From Copromyces sp. CBS 386.78 (Eukaryota > Ascomycota > Sordariomycetes > Sordariales > Sordariaceae), in assembly GCA_030685235.1 (NCBI GenBank), contig MU839139.1:124001-188000 (forward strand): a stretch of DNA of 64,000 nt. The letters are read 5' to 3'. Shown here piece by piece: positions 1 to 11,336 of the stretch; within the stretch, counting starts at the first letter, position 1, and each line of letters begins with the position of its first letter. The position numbers and the translations under genes were made by a program. Below the pieces are notes generated by a model. The model made no database searches, was not told where the DNA came from, and saw only the letters and a program-made list of their open reading frames with translations.

Positions 1-3000
1 AGCGGTGGCGGCGGTGACGAGTTGGGATAAGGCAAGGTTGGTGTGTAGGTATGGAAGGTAGAGAAAGAAGTAAAGACCAGAGCCAGGATGGAGGCGGGTG
101 TTGAAGAAGGATCGAGATGACAGCTGCCTGGGTGTAGATGTAGGTAGGTATGTAGTATGTACTGCGGGTGGTGGTATGTATGTGGATGTAGGTATGAGGT
201 ACCTTTTCTGTTACAAGTTCCGATCGCAAAAGACATCGTCTTGAGGAGAAAAAGATGGAATTTGGGCGGTGGAGGGGCGGCGGCCCGATTCTGGTCGCCA
301 GCCAGTAGTACCTTAGGTAGGGTTAGTGCAATGCGCGCTTGCTCGGTTCATCAGGCGTTGGCCTTTGGTTGTTAGGTAAGGTAGTGATTTTGGTGGTGTA
401 GTGTACAACTCTGCCAAGACTGCCAGTTAGACGCTGAGGTATAGAATCGGCCAATTGCAGCGAGGGATGAGGGGCAACCGGCGGGGTTCACAGCTGTCGT
501 CAAATGCCAACTCGATTTGCTGATAGCCTGATACTGTATGTACGGCGATTGGATTGGCTGAGGGCAGGCAACAAGTGAGATGGCCGAGGTACACGGTGCC
601 TGCCAAGACTTTTAACTTCCCAAAGACAAAGGTGAGGTTATTCGAAAATTGCAACTGATGATGTTGTAATAAGGTATCAATCCGATCTCTGACATTTACC
701 GGTAGATTGGATGACCGGGGACGGTGGAAGACGGATGAGGTGAGATGGCAGACAGACAGTCCCGCGGTAAAACGCGTGGACAGCGATCCCCTAACGTCGA
801 TGCATGGACCAGGCTGGGGCCGGCAGTGACGGGGACCTTGTGTTGGACTCGTGGACTCGACTCCTCGAGAAACGCAACGAAGAATGATGGGACCGAGCGA
901 CAAGATAAGCCCGGTGTGCTTCCTGATCGGGTATTGTATGATATTAACGACTCCAGGTTAGAGTCGGCTTGGTCGGGTCAGCCGAGTGATTTGGATAGTT
1001 GATCTCTCACTTTTTCAGCGTCTGTTGGTAGTGTAACCTGATGGACATGGAGCTTGGATCCAAGTTGATGCAACGAGACCGGGAAGAAGCTGTCTACATA
1101 CGGGGATGGAGCTACATAAATGGAACCAACAGAAAGGCGACTAAGAGGCTGTTGCCTAGTTGTTGACTTGGTCCGCGCCTATTTTATCCGTTTCTATCAC
1201 AAGGCTGAACATGTTTCTGTTTGCAGTGGCACCCATCGCGAGGCATTCCCCTGGTGTCGTATTTGGGTGTGGTGTCTCGGCTACCTTCCATTACCGTATC
1301 TTACGCCTCCATGTTTCCAATGTTCAACTGCGGGGGTGAGGGGAAACTCGTGTGCAGCTCTTTCCCCGGTCCCGAACAAAAAGGCCAAGGCCCAAGGTCA
1401 AGAAGGTGTGTGTCTCGGTAAGGCCAGCGGGAAAACCGGGAAGTTGCAATCGGATGGGCGCCACATGATGAGCGGCGTGCCTACTGTAGGTAGAGGTACC
1501 TACGCTAGGTCGTCACGAGACCATTCACACTTTCTGCCTCCTTCCCTGAGTGCGTTATGCAACCACTTAATCACCTGCCTTTCCTTTTTCGGAATTTCAA
1601 ACCTTCAACTTCACATCAATCCCCTCCGGTCTGACAGCTTGACGCTTTGACGCCTTGGCTGCCTGCCGATGCATGTCTCACTCCAAGACCCATCAGCACC
1701 ACCAAGCCATCACCAACACTACAGCAGGCTCGGCAACGACGGAGTAAATGTTCTTGATCACCGCAACGCCCCACACTAGCGGTTGAGAATCCGGGGTGCA
1801 TCCAAGGGTCGACAGGGTTGCCATCATCGTCAACCGACATGCATGGTCCATCATTGCCTGTGAGGATCAAGAGATCAACATTGGCTGGCTGGATGGAACT
1901 CACCGGACCACCACGAGGGGTCGCGAGGGTTCGCAATTAAATGCGAGAGCGGCATGTACGTATCATGCATGCATCAACACTCACAGCATCCAGAAGGTTC
2001 ATTGTCACAACGGTTTCTTCTTCACTCGAGTTGCTCCCCTTCGAGCTATCCAGATCACAAATGTCAAGCAAGATGTGACACCTGCCATGCATCACTTCTC
2101 CAATCACTGTCCGATTCACGACACCCTCCAGATAAGCTAGCGGCTTGTTATGGACTGCTCTGACTACAGAATAGCTTCACAGGACGAGAATGCCATTCAA
2201 AAGTCCATATGAGCTGAAACAAGCCTTTCGTGTCCACTCAGTCTGGAAGACATCAGAAGACGACATGGGACTAGAGTCACTGACCTTACTTCTTTCGTCT
2301 TGAACAGCATGAACCTCTCTTCATGAGACACTTGCTCTTTACTCCTCGTATTATCAAAATAGATCAACATCCTCGTGGTCGCAGTTATCACCTTGGTCCA
2401 AACTCCAACTCATGGACACCATTCCAATACCGTCTTCACATCACCACTCATTCGCCACGGCCGGGCCCGACCATCCTTGACCCATCACTCGGAACAAGTG
2501 CCTGTCCGAAATCAAGTTTTCCTAACCACTTCTCAAAGCACACCATTTCCCCCGTCCTACCCATCCCATGCCGATTTTCAGCTGTTCCTCGTCTCGAGAC
2601 CAACCACAACCATCAACATCAAGGCAGCCCGGCACTCAACTACCCCATGAGCCACATTATAAGCCCCATGATCAACGGATCGTCATCATGATACGATTGA
2701 TACCTACGATTGCCCATTCTCGCTTATCTCCGTCTGCCGCCCTCAACGGCATCCAACCTTTCGCATTGCTCACCTACCCGGAGCCGGAGACTCACTTCGT
2801 CCCACAAGTTCCGTCGCCACATACCACCCTCTCTGACTGGCACTTCCATCCAGTCTCGTCTCGGCGTAAAGACGCAAAGTGTCCTCACAACTATCACCAG
2901 CTCACGAGTAAAGCGCCGCCGATAGCTTGGTCTCACTTGACAGCCTCTGTTTCTGTCTCTGTCTCTGTCTCATTCAGCGAATAAACACGTCAAGCACGTG

Positions 3001-4028
3001 TCCTGAGACAAGGCAAGACAAGATTGCCATGGTGTTCACTCCATTTTTCTACCTACTACATAGTAGGGTAGGAATGTCTCATATGACGACCCACCCGTAC
3101 CTAACGCACCAATACAGAGAAAACTGTACCGCCACAGTGCCGAACGAACATGGAATATTCGGGCCCAAATGCGAAAATAGCTTTCACATGGAATGTTTCG
3201 GTGCGTGTATAACAGCTTTGAGGTATGTGACTTGACCGGAAAAGATCAAGAACCCACTCTTGGCGGCGTGTTCTATGAGCTCCAGGGCATACACATCATA
3301 CACAGGGTCGTGCCATGTTGGGTGCACCTTCCAGGCTTTGTGCCTACCTTACCCACAGGCAACTTGCAGTCTTTCCCCTCGCGTGAACGGCAAATCCCTT
3401 GGGTAGAGGTAATTTCGCAACATGGAACGAACTTTTATATGACCGACCGGTAACTGGTGTGATATACTACGATAAGTACATAAAAGGCATCCCATCCCAT
3501 CCACGGGCATCCCTACCTTAACAAGGGCTTAACAGATATATCTCTGTCTCTCTCCGAGAATAATGTAACCGGTGAAGGGAAGGCGAGAAAAGGAATTGAG
3601 TCGTTGTAAGGCGATGGAGGCGCCTTATCAGCTCATGGCGCCGACGTCGGGACTTTGTTTCCTTTTTGGGAACGCCCATGATCGTACACTTTCCTTTTGT
3701 ACCTATATGCCCAAACACTAGTCGTCCAAAGTTCGGCTGGCGTTCCATGTTATTCCGGTGATGAGATGCGTTGGAATAGTGATCATTTCGAGCGAAGCGA
3801 GGTCCCTCCGCGGATGGGGCCGCCGGAGGCAATATGGCCATGTCTAGCTGCCAATCCATGTCAGTAAACCGTTCACTTGACGTTCCATCGTTTGTTCACT
3901 GCTCGTTGTGATGCGATGGTTAGTTGTATGTTTGTTCAATTCACGACACGATTATCATTCTTCATACAGGTATAATGTACAGATGGTGCTGTTTGTCCTC
4001 CCATTCTCCAATCGGCCTCATTCGGAGT
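1..4028. other. Intergenic, no supported gene
   Basis: Open frames here are short, overlap on both strands and show no recognisable domain, intron pattern or biased codon use. The stretch holds scattered ACCTAGGT/ACCTTAGGT-type palindromes (for example near 309-318 and 1485-1516) and a pyrimidine-rich TCTGTC repeat at about 2946-2971. The C-rich part at 2200-3000 could be a leader or a non-coding transcript, but nothing proves it. Confidence 0.5.
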
Positions 4029-4784
4029 TTAAGCCTTCATGTCCTCCTTGGGGAACTTCTTGAACATGTCCATGAGCTTGTCCAACGGGGTGGCCAGCAT
4101 ACCAGCGGCCGTCTCATAGGGAGGCTTGTCGGGAGCGCTGGGGTGGCTCTGAGTGGGGACAAAGTGCTTGGTGGTGCTGAAGCTGGAGGCCAGCTTGCCC
4201 GAGTAGGCCTCGTCGATATGTTGCTCGAGAGCAGGGAGATCCTCGCGCTCTTCCTCCTTAATGTGCTTCGAGAGTGCAGCCCAGAGGTTGTCGAGGGTGG
4301 GGCGGAAGTCCGAGTTGGAGGGAGTCATCTTTTGGAACTCGTAGAGGAGGTTCTTGACCTGTGTTTTAAATGGTTAACCTGTGTGTGTCTGGAAGGTGAG
4401 GAGGAGATGGTTACATACAGTCTGATGCTCGGCACGATCCTTGTCGGCCATCTGCTTGCCGTTGGGAACAAACTTTTCAAAGGCAGGGTAGACTACAATC
4501 TCCTCGGCGATGGAGTGGCGGGCCAGCTCCCAGATGAACTGGTTCTGCCAGCGGACCTTGGTGTCATCATCCTTGGCAGCAATGATGTTCTTGTACTGCT
4601 GCTCGAGCTCAGCATGGTCGTGCTTGATGCGGTCTGAGACCTTGACGCCCGAGGAGGAGCTCATGATGGTGCGGATGTCGATGGGCTGAACGAAGCGAGG
4701 GGTTACCAGGGCAGGACGGACAGCGTTGTTGGCGATGCTTCTGGGAACCTGTCTGAGACCGGTATGGGTAGCGAGGCGATACAT
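4029..4784 (-). CDS. Hemerythrin-like HHE cation-binding protein, probably mitochondrial
   Basis: Two exons (4784-4419 and 4358-4029) joined by a 60-bp intron at 4359-4418 (GTATGT donor, CACAG acceptor, phase 0) give 231 aa. The protein is an alpha-helical HHE-domain protein. The likely metal ligands are visible as H54/H56, H90xxxE94, H120 and H154xxxE158, which fits a non-haem di-iron site. The first ~40 residues are rich in Arg, Ala and Ser, lack acids and read as a mitochondrial presequence; a second Met at residue 41 would give a cytosolic form. Fungal members are linked to iron handling, NO/oxygen sensing or stress, but the substrate is not known here. The intron lies between the third and fourth ligand clusters. 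The ATG at 4784 is the first with a plausible presequence; further upstream the frame is open but has no conserved character. Confidence 0.85.
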
Positions 4785-6464
4785 GTGTATGTGGTGTTTT
4801 GTGATGATGGTGACAAGCTTCTTTGGTTGTGTTGGTGGTGTAGATGGGATGGTTTGACCTTGGGAATTGCGGGAGGGTGGTTTGTTTATATTCCTTCTGT
4901 TCCAGTCAACTGCTGTTACTTGCATGGCCAGCCTGCACACTGCACTGCATTATGACAGCTCCATGATGCATTAAAGGAAAAGCTGCCATGGTCATCGATG
5001 TAAATGGTCTCTAGTGATTGGCCCGGAGCTTTTTGTACGACTTCCCGTCCGTCACTCCTCCCGTGTTTGGGCAGGAGCACCTTGGCTCTGTTATTGTTCA
5101 CCTCAGGAACCGTGACAATCTATTGGAAGTCGTATTGAATAGTACTACAAAGCTCCTTCTTCGACTAGTAAATGTCTAGTGTCACTTTGGTGGTGTTGAA
5201 GTGGTGATTACGTCATTGTCTTTTCTCCATGTCTTGGCATTTGAGCTGCTTCCCCTTTGGCGTTTCTGGGGAAAGCGAAGATCCGGTCTGGATTCAATCC
5301 AAAATAATGACCAATTGGAGGAAGGTCTTGGTCACTCCTTGGGCAACACCATCAGTGACCAAACCCTGTTTTGTCTTTTAAAGCACTCATCTTTTCCCTC
5401 TTCGCTCACCTTTTCCACGTTGAGGTGCTTCAATCTTTCAACTGTTCGTGCCCGTGTCGTTGTCGAATGGCCCTTGGACCTCTCACAGAGGACCTTGATG
5501 GCCAATGCATGAGGTGGTCTGTGCGGTCTTCAACACCGACTTTGGCTCGTGGACAGTTGAACTTGGTGAGGAGCGGAGAGTGCACACCAGCTGCAACAGC
5601 AATGGAAACTCAAAGTCTTACAAAGGCATTATACATCTTGGTTTCCTGAAGACTGAACTGGAAGCCGATTGAAGAATAAGGTATTAGCAACGCCGCATGC
5701 AAGATCACCACATCATGCTCGAGCCTATGCGATTAGCAATTGACGAGCACAGACCACCCCAGCCTTTTCGGACCCTTGCCCGCCGTCCCCTGTCCGCTGT
5801 AAATTCTCCAGAGTCCGTCACATCTCCACTCTCCCACTGCAACAACTCCCGTCAGGGCATCGCATCTTCTTCCACCTCGCCAGCAAAAGCCCACCAAAAA
5901 ACCACAAAGACAGCAGCCACTTTTCAGCTCTCAACATTGCGTCTCAGCTCCACGATTCTCTTCAGCTTTGCCGTTTCAGGATAGCTTTGGGTCTGCACCA
6001 CAATCATTCCGATCGCCAGATGCACACTGACGAGCTTCCCATTGGCTGCCATGTCGTCCATCACCCGCTCTTTACTACCTAATACCTAAGGTAACCAGCA
6101 ATCGACTACGAGATGCATGTTTCAACACATCACCCCCCTCCGACCTCCAAGACCCTGCGCTACACTACACGACATCGAGTTATCATGATTCCGAGCACTA
6201 CCATTGGTTTACCCCGACGTACAATGTCTCAGAGTTTGCGCAATGGCGGGTCGAAAAGAGGGACAAGAGGCAAGGAAGAACACAAGTGGCTTGGGGAAAA
6301 AGCTGTGTCACTGGAATGAATGGCGTCGTTCAGGCGGACGGAGTGGATTGACGTGGTCAAGAGGGAAGAGATATGTATAATGGCGGAGGCTGCTCCTCTT
6401 GTGGTTCTGTCCCAATTCTGCTCTCTTCAGCTTTGCCTGACCCTCAGAAACCAATATCACCACA
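4785..6464. other. Intergenic between HHE gene and P450
   Basis: This 1.7-kb region is the presumed shared upstream area of two divergent genes. It has no open frame with domain content. A CCTAAGGTAACC motif near 6083 belongs to the ACCTAGGT-like palindrome family seen in many intergenic parts of the window. Confidence 0.4.
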
Positions 6465-7903
6465 ATGTCGACTCCAATCCCACGACCACCTGGAGTCCCA
6501 GTGCTGGGAAACCTCTTTGACATCACACCTGCCAACACATGGTGGTCCCTCAAGACGCTGGCAGAGAAATATGGTAGAGTCCCACAGTCCAGACGTCAAT
6601 AAAGGCACGCCAGCTAACACCTTCAGGCGAAATCTTCCAGGTCAAGATCCTCGGCAAGACCATTGTCTTTGTCGCCAGCGCCGCTCTCGCCGAAGAGCTC
6701 TGCGATGAACAACGCTTCCAGAAATACGTAGGCGGTCCCATCGTCGAGATCCGCGCCACAGTCCACGACTCCCTCTTCACAGCCTTCAACCACGAACAAA
6801 GCTGGGGAATCCATCACCGCATCATCGCTCCCCTCCTCACCCCTCAGGTCGTCTCGACCTACACCGACGATATCAACCTCTGCGCAACCGAGGTTATCCA
6901 GAAATGGTCATCCCTTGGCGACAACAACGTCCTCGAGCCTCTCGTCGACCTCAATCTCCTCAACCTCGAAGCCATAAGTCTCACCCTCTTCAGCCAGAAA
7001 CTCGACTGCATCCAAGCCGGTGGCCACCCCGTTATCCAAGCCATGGAAGACGCCGTCTCCGAAGCCATCATGCGCCCGACCCGCCCCGGTCTCGTCAACT
7101 GGCTCCTCTACTCGTCCAAATTCAAAAAGGCCACCAAGACTCTACGCACCTGGGCCGCCGACACGGTCAAATACCGTCAAGAGAACCCCACAGACAAGCA
7201 GGACATGCTCTGGGCCTTGATGAACGCCAAAGACCCCGAAACTGACAAGGGGCTCTCCGAGTCCCAAGTCCTCGACGAGATTGTCACCATGCCCATCGGC
7301 TCCGCCACCGCCCCCTGCGCCATAACCGCCACCATATACTACCTCTTGCAGAACCCCGAAGTCGTGACCAAGGCCCGCCAAGAACTCGACCGCGTCATCG
7401 GCGCCGGCCCTCTCTTAGACGAACACTTGTCTCAATTAAAGTACATTCAAGGCATCACCCGCGAAACCCTCCGTCTCTCGTGCGCCGCGCCAGGCTTCAA
7501 CCTCGAGCCCGTCCCCCGGCCAAACAAAGCCGACAAGTCCCCCATCCTTTTGCAAGGGGGTAAATACCAAGTCGCGCACGACCAAAAGCTCATCATTGTG
7601 CTGGCAGGCGTCAACCGCGACCCGGCCGTGTTTGAGGACCCGCTGGCTTTCAAGCCGGAACGTATGATGGGCGACGAGTTTGATGGCTTACCCCAGGGAG
7701 TGAAGAAGTGGTTCGGGAATGGAAAGAGGGAGTGTATTGGTAAAGAATGGGCCAAGAATTTCCTAATGATTGTCGCGGCGAGATTGATTCATGAGGTCGA
7801 CTTTGAAGTGGCGGATGAGGGGTATGAGTTTAGGCAGGATGGCTGGTTCCAGATTCGGCCGGTGGGCTTTAGGGTGAGGGTTAAGCCGAGGGTGAGGACG
7901 TGA
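6465..7903 (+). CDS. Cytochrome P450, BM3/CYP505-type heme domain without a reductase
   Basis: Exon 1 6465-6573, intron 6574-6626 (53 bp, GTAGAG..TTCAG, GCTAAC branch site), exon 2 6627-7903; 461 aa. There is no N-terminal membrane anchor: the protein begins with a short proline-rich start running into VPVLGNLFD, as in soluble BM3/CYP505 heme domains. Visible landmarks are the K-helix E316-T-L-R319 and the heme loop FGNGKRECIG with C406 as thiolate ligand. The I-helix reads IGSAT where BM3-like enzymes have AGHET: the Thr is kept (T264) but the acidic residue is Ala263. CYP505 proteins are normally ~1,050 aa fusions with a flavin reductase; this one stops after the heme domain, so it would need a separate reductase. 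Substrate unknown; fatty-acid-like compounds are a family-based guess. The ATG at 6465 has a CACAATG context. Confidence 0.85.
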
Positions 7904-7926
7904 AAGTGAAAGTGAAAGTGTAAGTG
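7902..7926. repeat. GTGAAA short tandem repeat in P450 3' flank
   Basis: Three copies of GTGAAA plus a variant GTGTAA follow directly on the P450 stop codon, so they lie in its 3' untranslated region. No function is evident. Confidence 0.5.
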
Positions 7927-8162
7927 GGAAGCGTGATGGATTTGCTTGTTACCTAGGTAGTTGAACTGAAACCGGAAATACCATTGGCGTTTTTTGTTTT
8001 TGTTTTTGTTGCTACCCTTGCGCTTCTTGTTTAGATAAGAGTTAACCGATACCTATACGTGCTGCTCTACTCCTGCTCATCTTGTCAATTTTACTTTAGC
8101 TCCATATTTGTCTACCTCTACGCTAGGCAAAAGACTCCATCTATCTATCTATCAAGGCCCCT

Positions 8163-9170
8163 TTAATTCCCGCTCTCAGCCAACAGCTTCCTCCCCTCCT
8201 CACTCTCCTCCAACGCCTTCCTAACCACCGTCTCCAAATCCTCCTCCTCCAACCCAAGCAACTCCATTGAATACTCTTCCTTGTTGGTCCAATCCCCCTC
8301 CACCACGCCCAAGGCAAACACCAAATCCTCAATGGCCTCGGCGGCCCCCTCCCCGCCTCCATCAGCCACCTTCTTCCTCTCCCTGATATACTCTTCGGTA
8401 TCGACATACTCCCTCACCCATTTCCTCCCAGTCACCTTCTCCAGCACATCCACCACGTCGTTCTGCGACACAAGGAAAGACTGCAACATCAAAACCCTGT
8501 TCCTCGTCTTCTCAAGATGTTCCCCATCACCCGTAAGGACATTCACCACCGCCCGCGCGACCTGCCCCAGCGTCGCCTGCGAACTCTTTTCATTTCCATC
8601 ACCCAGTATATGCGCCCTCGGTCCCTTCTTGTCAAACGGATAAAAGTGCAGAAACCCGTTGGTCAGCCCCCAGTCGAAGAAGTGCCCGTTGACGAGACTG
8701 GTCCAGGTGAACTTTTTGTTGTCGCTTTTGTCGCTTAGTTTCTCTAGCAGTTCCCTCACTGCCACCTTTTTGCCGAAAAGCGGGACCAGGTCCCGAGCAA
8801 GGGGGCTGCGCGCGTCGACGCTGCCGTAGTCGGCGGGGATGAAGCGCGTGACGGTCGAGGACAAGTAGGCGGCTTCGGCGAGCACGAGGTGGGATTGTAG
8901 GTCGCGGAGGGGAAAAGCGGCGATTACGGCGTGTTGGCCCCGGAGAGCGGAGGTGAGGTCGGGGAGGGACCAGGAGGAGGGGACGGTGCGGACGGTGAGG
9001 TGGGGATGCGGGGGGTAGATGGATTTGGAGGAGGTGCGTTGGAGGATTGTGATGCTGAGGTTGGGGTTGGCGTTGGTTGCGTTGAGGAGGTGGGAGAGGA
9101 GGACGCGGCCTAGGTTGCCGGAGGCGCCGACGAGGGTGATTTTTTGGATTGGGTTTGGGTCTGAAGACAT
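8163..9170 (-). CDS. NmrA-like / isoflavone reductase-family NAD(P)-binding protein
   Basis: A single-exon 335-aa protein. Residues 10-21 form a Rossmann beta-strand and glycine loop (GASGNLG, G15/G18/G21), the atypical-SDR pattern of the NmrA/PCBER family. RFIPADYGS corresponds to the RFIPSEFG motif of that family, and the following LFGKK segment keeps a Lys at the position used for catalysis or ligand contact in reductase members. Family members are either NAD(P)H-dependent reductases of phenolic or lactone compounds or redox-sensing regulators; the sequence does not decide which. It converges on the upstream P450 (259 bp between stops). A G-rich tract lies about 125 bp before its start. 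ATG at 9170 chosen because the Rossmann fold begins within 10 residues. Confidence 0.85.
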   Translation of the reverse strand: MSSDPNPIQKITLVGASGNLGRVLLSHLLNATNANPNLSITILQRTSSKSIYPPHPHLTVRTVPSSWSLPDLTSALRGQHAVIAAFPLRDLQSHLVLAEAAYLSSTVTRFIPADYGSVDARSPLARDLVPLFGKKVAVRELLEKLSDKSDNKKFTWTSLVNGHFFDWGLTNGFLHFYPFDKKGPRAHILGDGNEKSSQATLGQVARAVVNVLTGDGEHLEKTRNRVLMLQSFLVSQNDVVDVLEKVTGRKWVREYVDTEEYIRERKKVADGGGEGAAEAIEDLVFALGVVEGDWTNKEEYSMELLGLEEEDLETVVRKALEESEEGRKLLAESGN

Positions 9171-9295
9171 GGCGGGGATTCTTTTTTTTTTTGGTGGTTG
9201 GATAAGGTAAGGCCGGCGGTTATGCGTGCTGAAGATGGTGTTGTGGTTGTTGATGTTTACTTTTGGAGGAAAGTGAGGGGAAGTTGGGGAATTGA

Positions 9296-9315
9296 GGGGA
9301 GGGGAGGGGAGGGGG
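9296..9315 (+). promoter_or_regulatory. Candidate G-quadruplex (GGGGA repeat) upstream of NmrA-like gene
   Basis: Four runs of G4-G5 separated by single A residues fit the canonical quadruplex pattern. The tract sits ~125 bp upstream of the NmrA-like start, with the G-run on the non-coding strand of that gene. A regulatory role is inference only. Confidence 0.4.
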
Positions 9316-9948
9316 TCTGGTATCGATGCGATGACGAGCTAACGAAAATCCGTTGTTCCAAAGGTGAGACAATTATTCACGATGAAAAAAACTACCTTAG
9401 TGTATTGGACGACGACATGATGGGCAAACGAGGAGATTCACGAAATCGAAAAAGAAAAGAAAAGGCCTCGTGCGATCACCGTAGTGATGGCCGACAAACG
9501 AGATTTTGTTGACATCCAAAAGGAGGGGGGTCAAAACATTGCCCATTGAGCACACTCAACGGCCGGCCCCGCAAGATGACATGATCACTTAGTCGAGAAG
9601 TGTGAACCCTAACCCGGACAAGCGACGCGAAGTCAAAACAGCCATGTTCCGTCTCCGTCCTCGACGAGGTTCTTTCCCGGGCAATGATGAGGCCGTGGGG
9701 CAAACCGAATGGCCAGGTACATGTAAATAAAAATGGTGACGAGGCGTGTTTCGCGAAGGCACGCCTTCCGGTAGACCGGAGCCGGCAATCACCTCCTCCA
9801 CCGGCGTGCTGGATACCTACTACTAAACTGTCGCCGATGCATCCGAAGTTGGGTATTGTTCTCATAAAAATACATACATTTTACACAGGCCCTCGTGAAT
9901 CCTCATGCTTGTCGAGCTTCCTTCCTACCATCACTCATCCTCAACTGC
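9316..9948. other. Intergenic, nothing recognised
   Basis: The stretch between the G-rich tract and the DUF423 stop codon holds only short overlapping open frames without domain content. Confidence 0.4.
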
Positions 9949-10521
9949 TTAGAAACGAGGAAACCTAGCGACGGCAGTTCCCTTGGACGCAAAAGCCAGG
10001 GCCAACCATCCGGCAATCAGAAACAGACCTCCGACGGGCGTCACAGGGCCCAAGAACCTGAAGCGCTCGGTATCGAGGGTCAAGGCATAGATGCTGCCGC
10101 TGAACATGGTCATGCCTGCGGTGAAGAGGGCGGAAGCGACGGGGTGATGACTCGCGACGAGGAGGACGGCCGAGTGGACCAGCTATACATACGCAGATCA
10201 GTAAAAGTGAACAAGTATCACACAGAAAAGGGAGCTGTCGAGGTGGAATACCTGATAATGAGCAGCCGTCGACCAACTGGCAATCTTGTTGGGATCAGAA
10301 ATGCGCTTCTTGAGCCCGTGAGCACCAAAGGCGCCAAGTCCGACGGCGGCGGCGCCGTAGAGGGCTCCGACTCTCCAGAAAAGGGTGCTGGCGCTCATTT
10401 TGGGGGTGTTTTCAGGGTTATGTTGCTCGGGAGAATCGGTGGTGGGGAGCAGAGTGGTGGTTTCACTGGCAGCGAATTCGGATTCGGGATCTTGATGACG
10501 ATGATAGTTTGCAGCAGACAT
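9949..10521 (-). CDS. DUF423 (YgdD/TMEM256-like) small integral membrane protein
   Basis: Exon 1 10521-10252, intron 10183-10251 (69 bp, GTATTC..TATAG, phase 0), exon 2 10182-9949; 167 aa. The core (from residue ~42) has the family's features: WRVGALYGAAAVGLGAFGAHGLK in the first helix, the HYQ-LVHSAVLL junction, the MFSGSIYAL strand, and GPVTPVGGLFLIAGWLAL in the last helix, giving four predicted membrane segments. The first ~41 residues are a hydrophilic Ser/Thr/Glu-rich tail with an ETTTLLP segment not found in the bacterial family; a Met at residue 42 would give the usual ~126-aa length. The longer frame start at 10545 is GTG, so 10521 is the first true ATG. Function of the family is unknown. 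It is divergent from the DUF2196 gene with 272 bp between starts. Confidence 0.85.
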
Positions 10522-10793
10522 GGAGATGGTAGAGGTAGGTATCACGAATCAACTTGAATCTCAATCATGGAATACAACAACAGTGAGGCCGATGAGGTCG
10601 GGTCGCCAAGGTGGATGAGGTGAGCCTGGGAAAACGTGATCGTGCACGTGCATTATTTGCCAAGCTTGGCCGTCATTCAGTGCACTGCCCCCACCCGCCC
10701 CGCCGGGCATCATCAGGCATCACTGAAGCCATCACTAAAGTCTAGGTCACTGTCCACAGAAACACCAACCTACCTCTAGGTAATAATAAAGTC
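10522..10793. promoter_or_regulatory. Shared divergent promoter, DUF423 / DUF2196 genes
   Basis: Only 272 bp separate the two divergent start codons, so both promoters must lie here. A CTACCTCTAGGTAATAAT stretch just before the DUF2196 start belongs to the dispersed ACCTAGGT-like motif. No clear TATA box. Confidence 0.4.
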
Positions 10794-11318
10794 ATGCCTC
10801 GAGTACCAACAACCCGACAAGTCATCCCCGGCGCCGGCGTCAACATCGTCCTCAAAGCCGACCAACCCACCGGCCGCACCGTATCCGGCTACATCCAGGA
10901 TGTGCTCACCAAAGGAAACCACCCCCGCGGCATCAAAGTCCGTCTCATCGATGGCCGAGTCGGACGAGTGCAGTCCATGAACAGCAACCCTGGTGATGGT
11001 GGAGGCGCCGACATGGACTCTCCGTCACGCCAACCTGGGGGTTCAAGTTCTTCACGTCCAGACAGAGCCGGCCATGCCCAACCTCCACCGCCGACGCAGT
11101 TCGGCCTGGATGCGTATATCAAGCCGGCCAAGCCGAACAAGGGAAGACGAGCTGGAGGATTCGGTCACGGACAAGGGGGGACGTCTACCGTATCCGATCC
11201 TCTACCATCTCGTACTGAAGAACCTGAAGAGGAATCGGTATTATGCCCGGTGTGTGCGGATTTCCGGGGTGATGCTACCGCGGTTGCTCATCATGTTGCT
11301 GCGCACTTTGGTGAATGA
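10794..11318 (+). CDS. DUF2196/YwbE-like protein with C-terminal C2H2 zinc finger
   Basis: Single exon, 174 aa. Residues 8-62 match the small YwbE/DUF2196 fold: VIPGAGVNIVLKADQ, then TGRTVSGYIQDVLTKG, HPRGIKVRLIDGRVGRVQ. In bacteria that domain is the whole ~65-aa protein. Here it is followed by a low-complexity Gly/Ser/Pro linker (65-145) and a zinc finger, C151-x2-C154-x12-H167-x3-H171. The fusion is known in fungi and suggests a nucleic-acid or ubiquitin-binding adaptor, but the function is not established. The stop lies only 18 bases from the stop of the convergent P450 gene, so the 3' untranslated regions must overlap. Confidence 0.85.
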   Translation: MPRVPTTRQVIPGAGVNIVLKADQPTGRTVSGYIQDVLTKGNHPRGIKVRLIDGRVGRVQSMNSNPGDGGGADMDSPSRQPGGSSSSRPDRAGHAQPPPPTQFGLDAYIKPAKPNKGRRAGGFGHGQGGTSTVSDPLPSRTEEPEEESVLCPVCADFRGDATAVAHHVAAHFGE

Positions 11319-11336
11319 AGGAGGAATTGAAGCACC

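Noticed and set aside
1120..1650. 176-codon plus-strand frame and a 158-codon minus frame at 427-903
   Set aside because: No domain, no splice structure, mixed composition, overlapping competing frames; chance frames in a GC-balanced intergenic region.
2323..2984. Overlapping plus-strand frames in a C-rich region
   Set aside because: Three overlapping frames of similar length all reflect low T content and pyrimidine-rich repeats; none shows a family pattern.
3924..4637. 237-codon plus-strand frame
   Set aside because: Antisense to the two-exon hemerythrin-like gene; Leu/Val/Gly-rich shadow.
9895..10557. 220-codon plus-strand frame
   Set aside because: Antisense to the DUF423 gene, whose spliced product matches a known membrane family.
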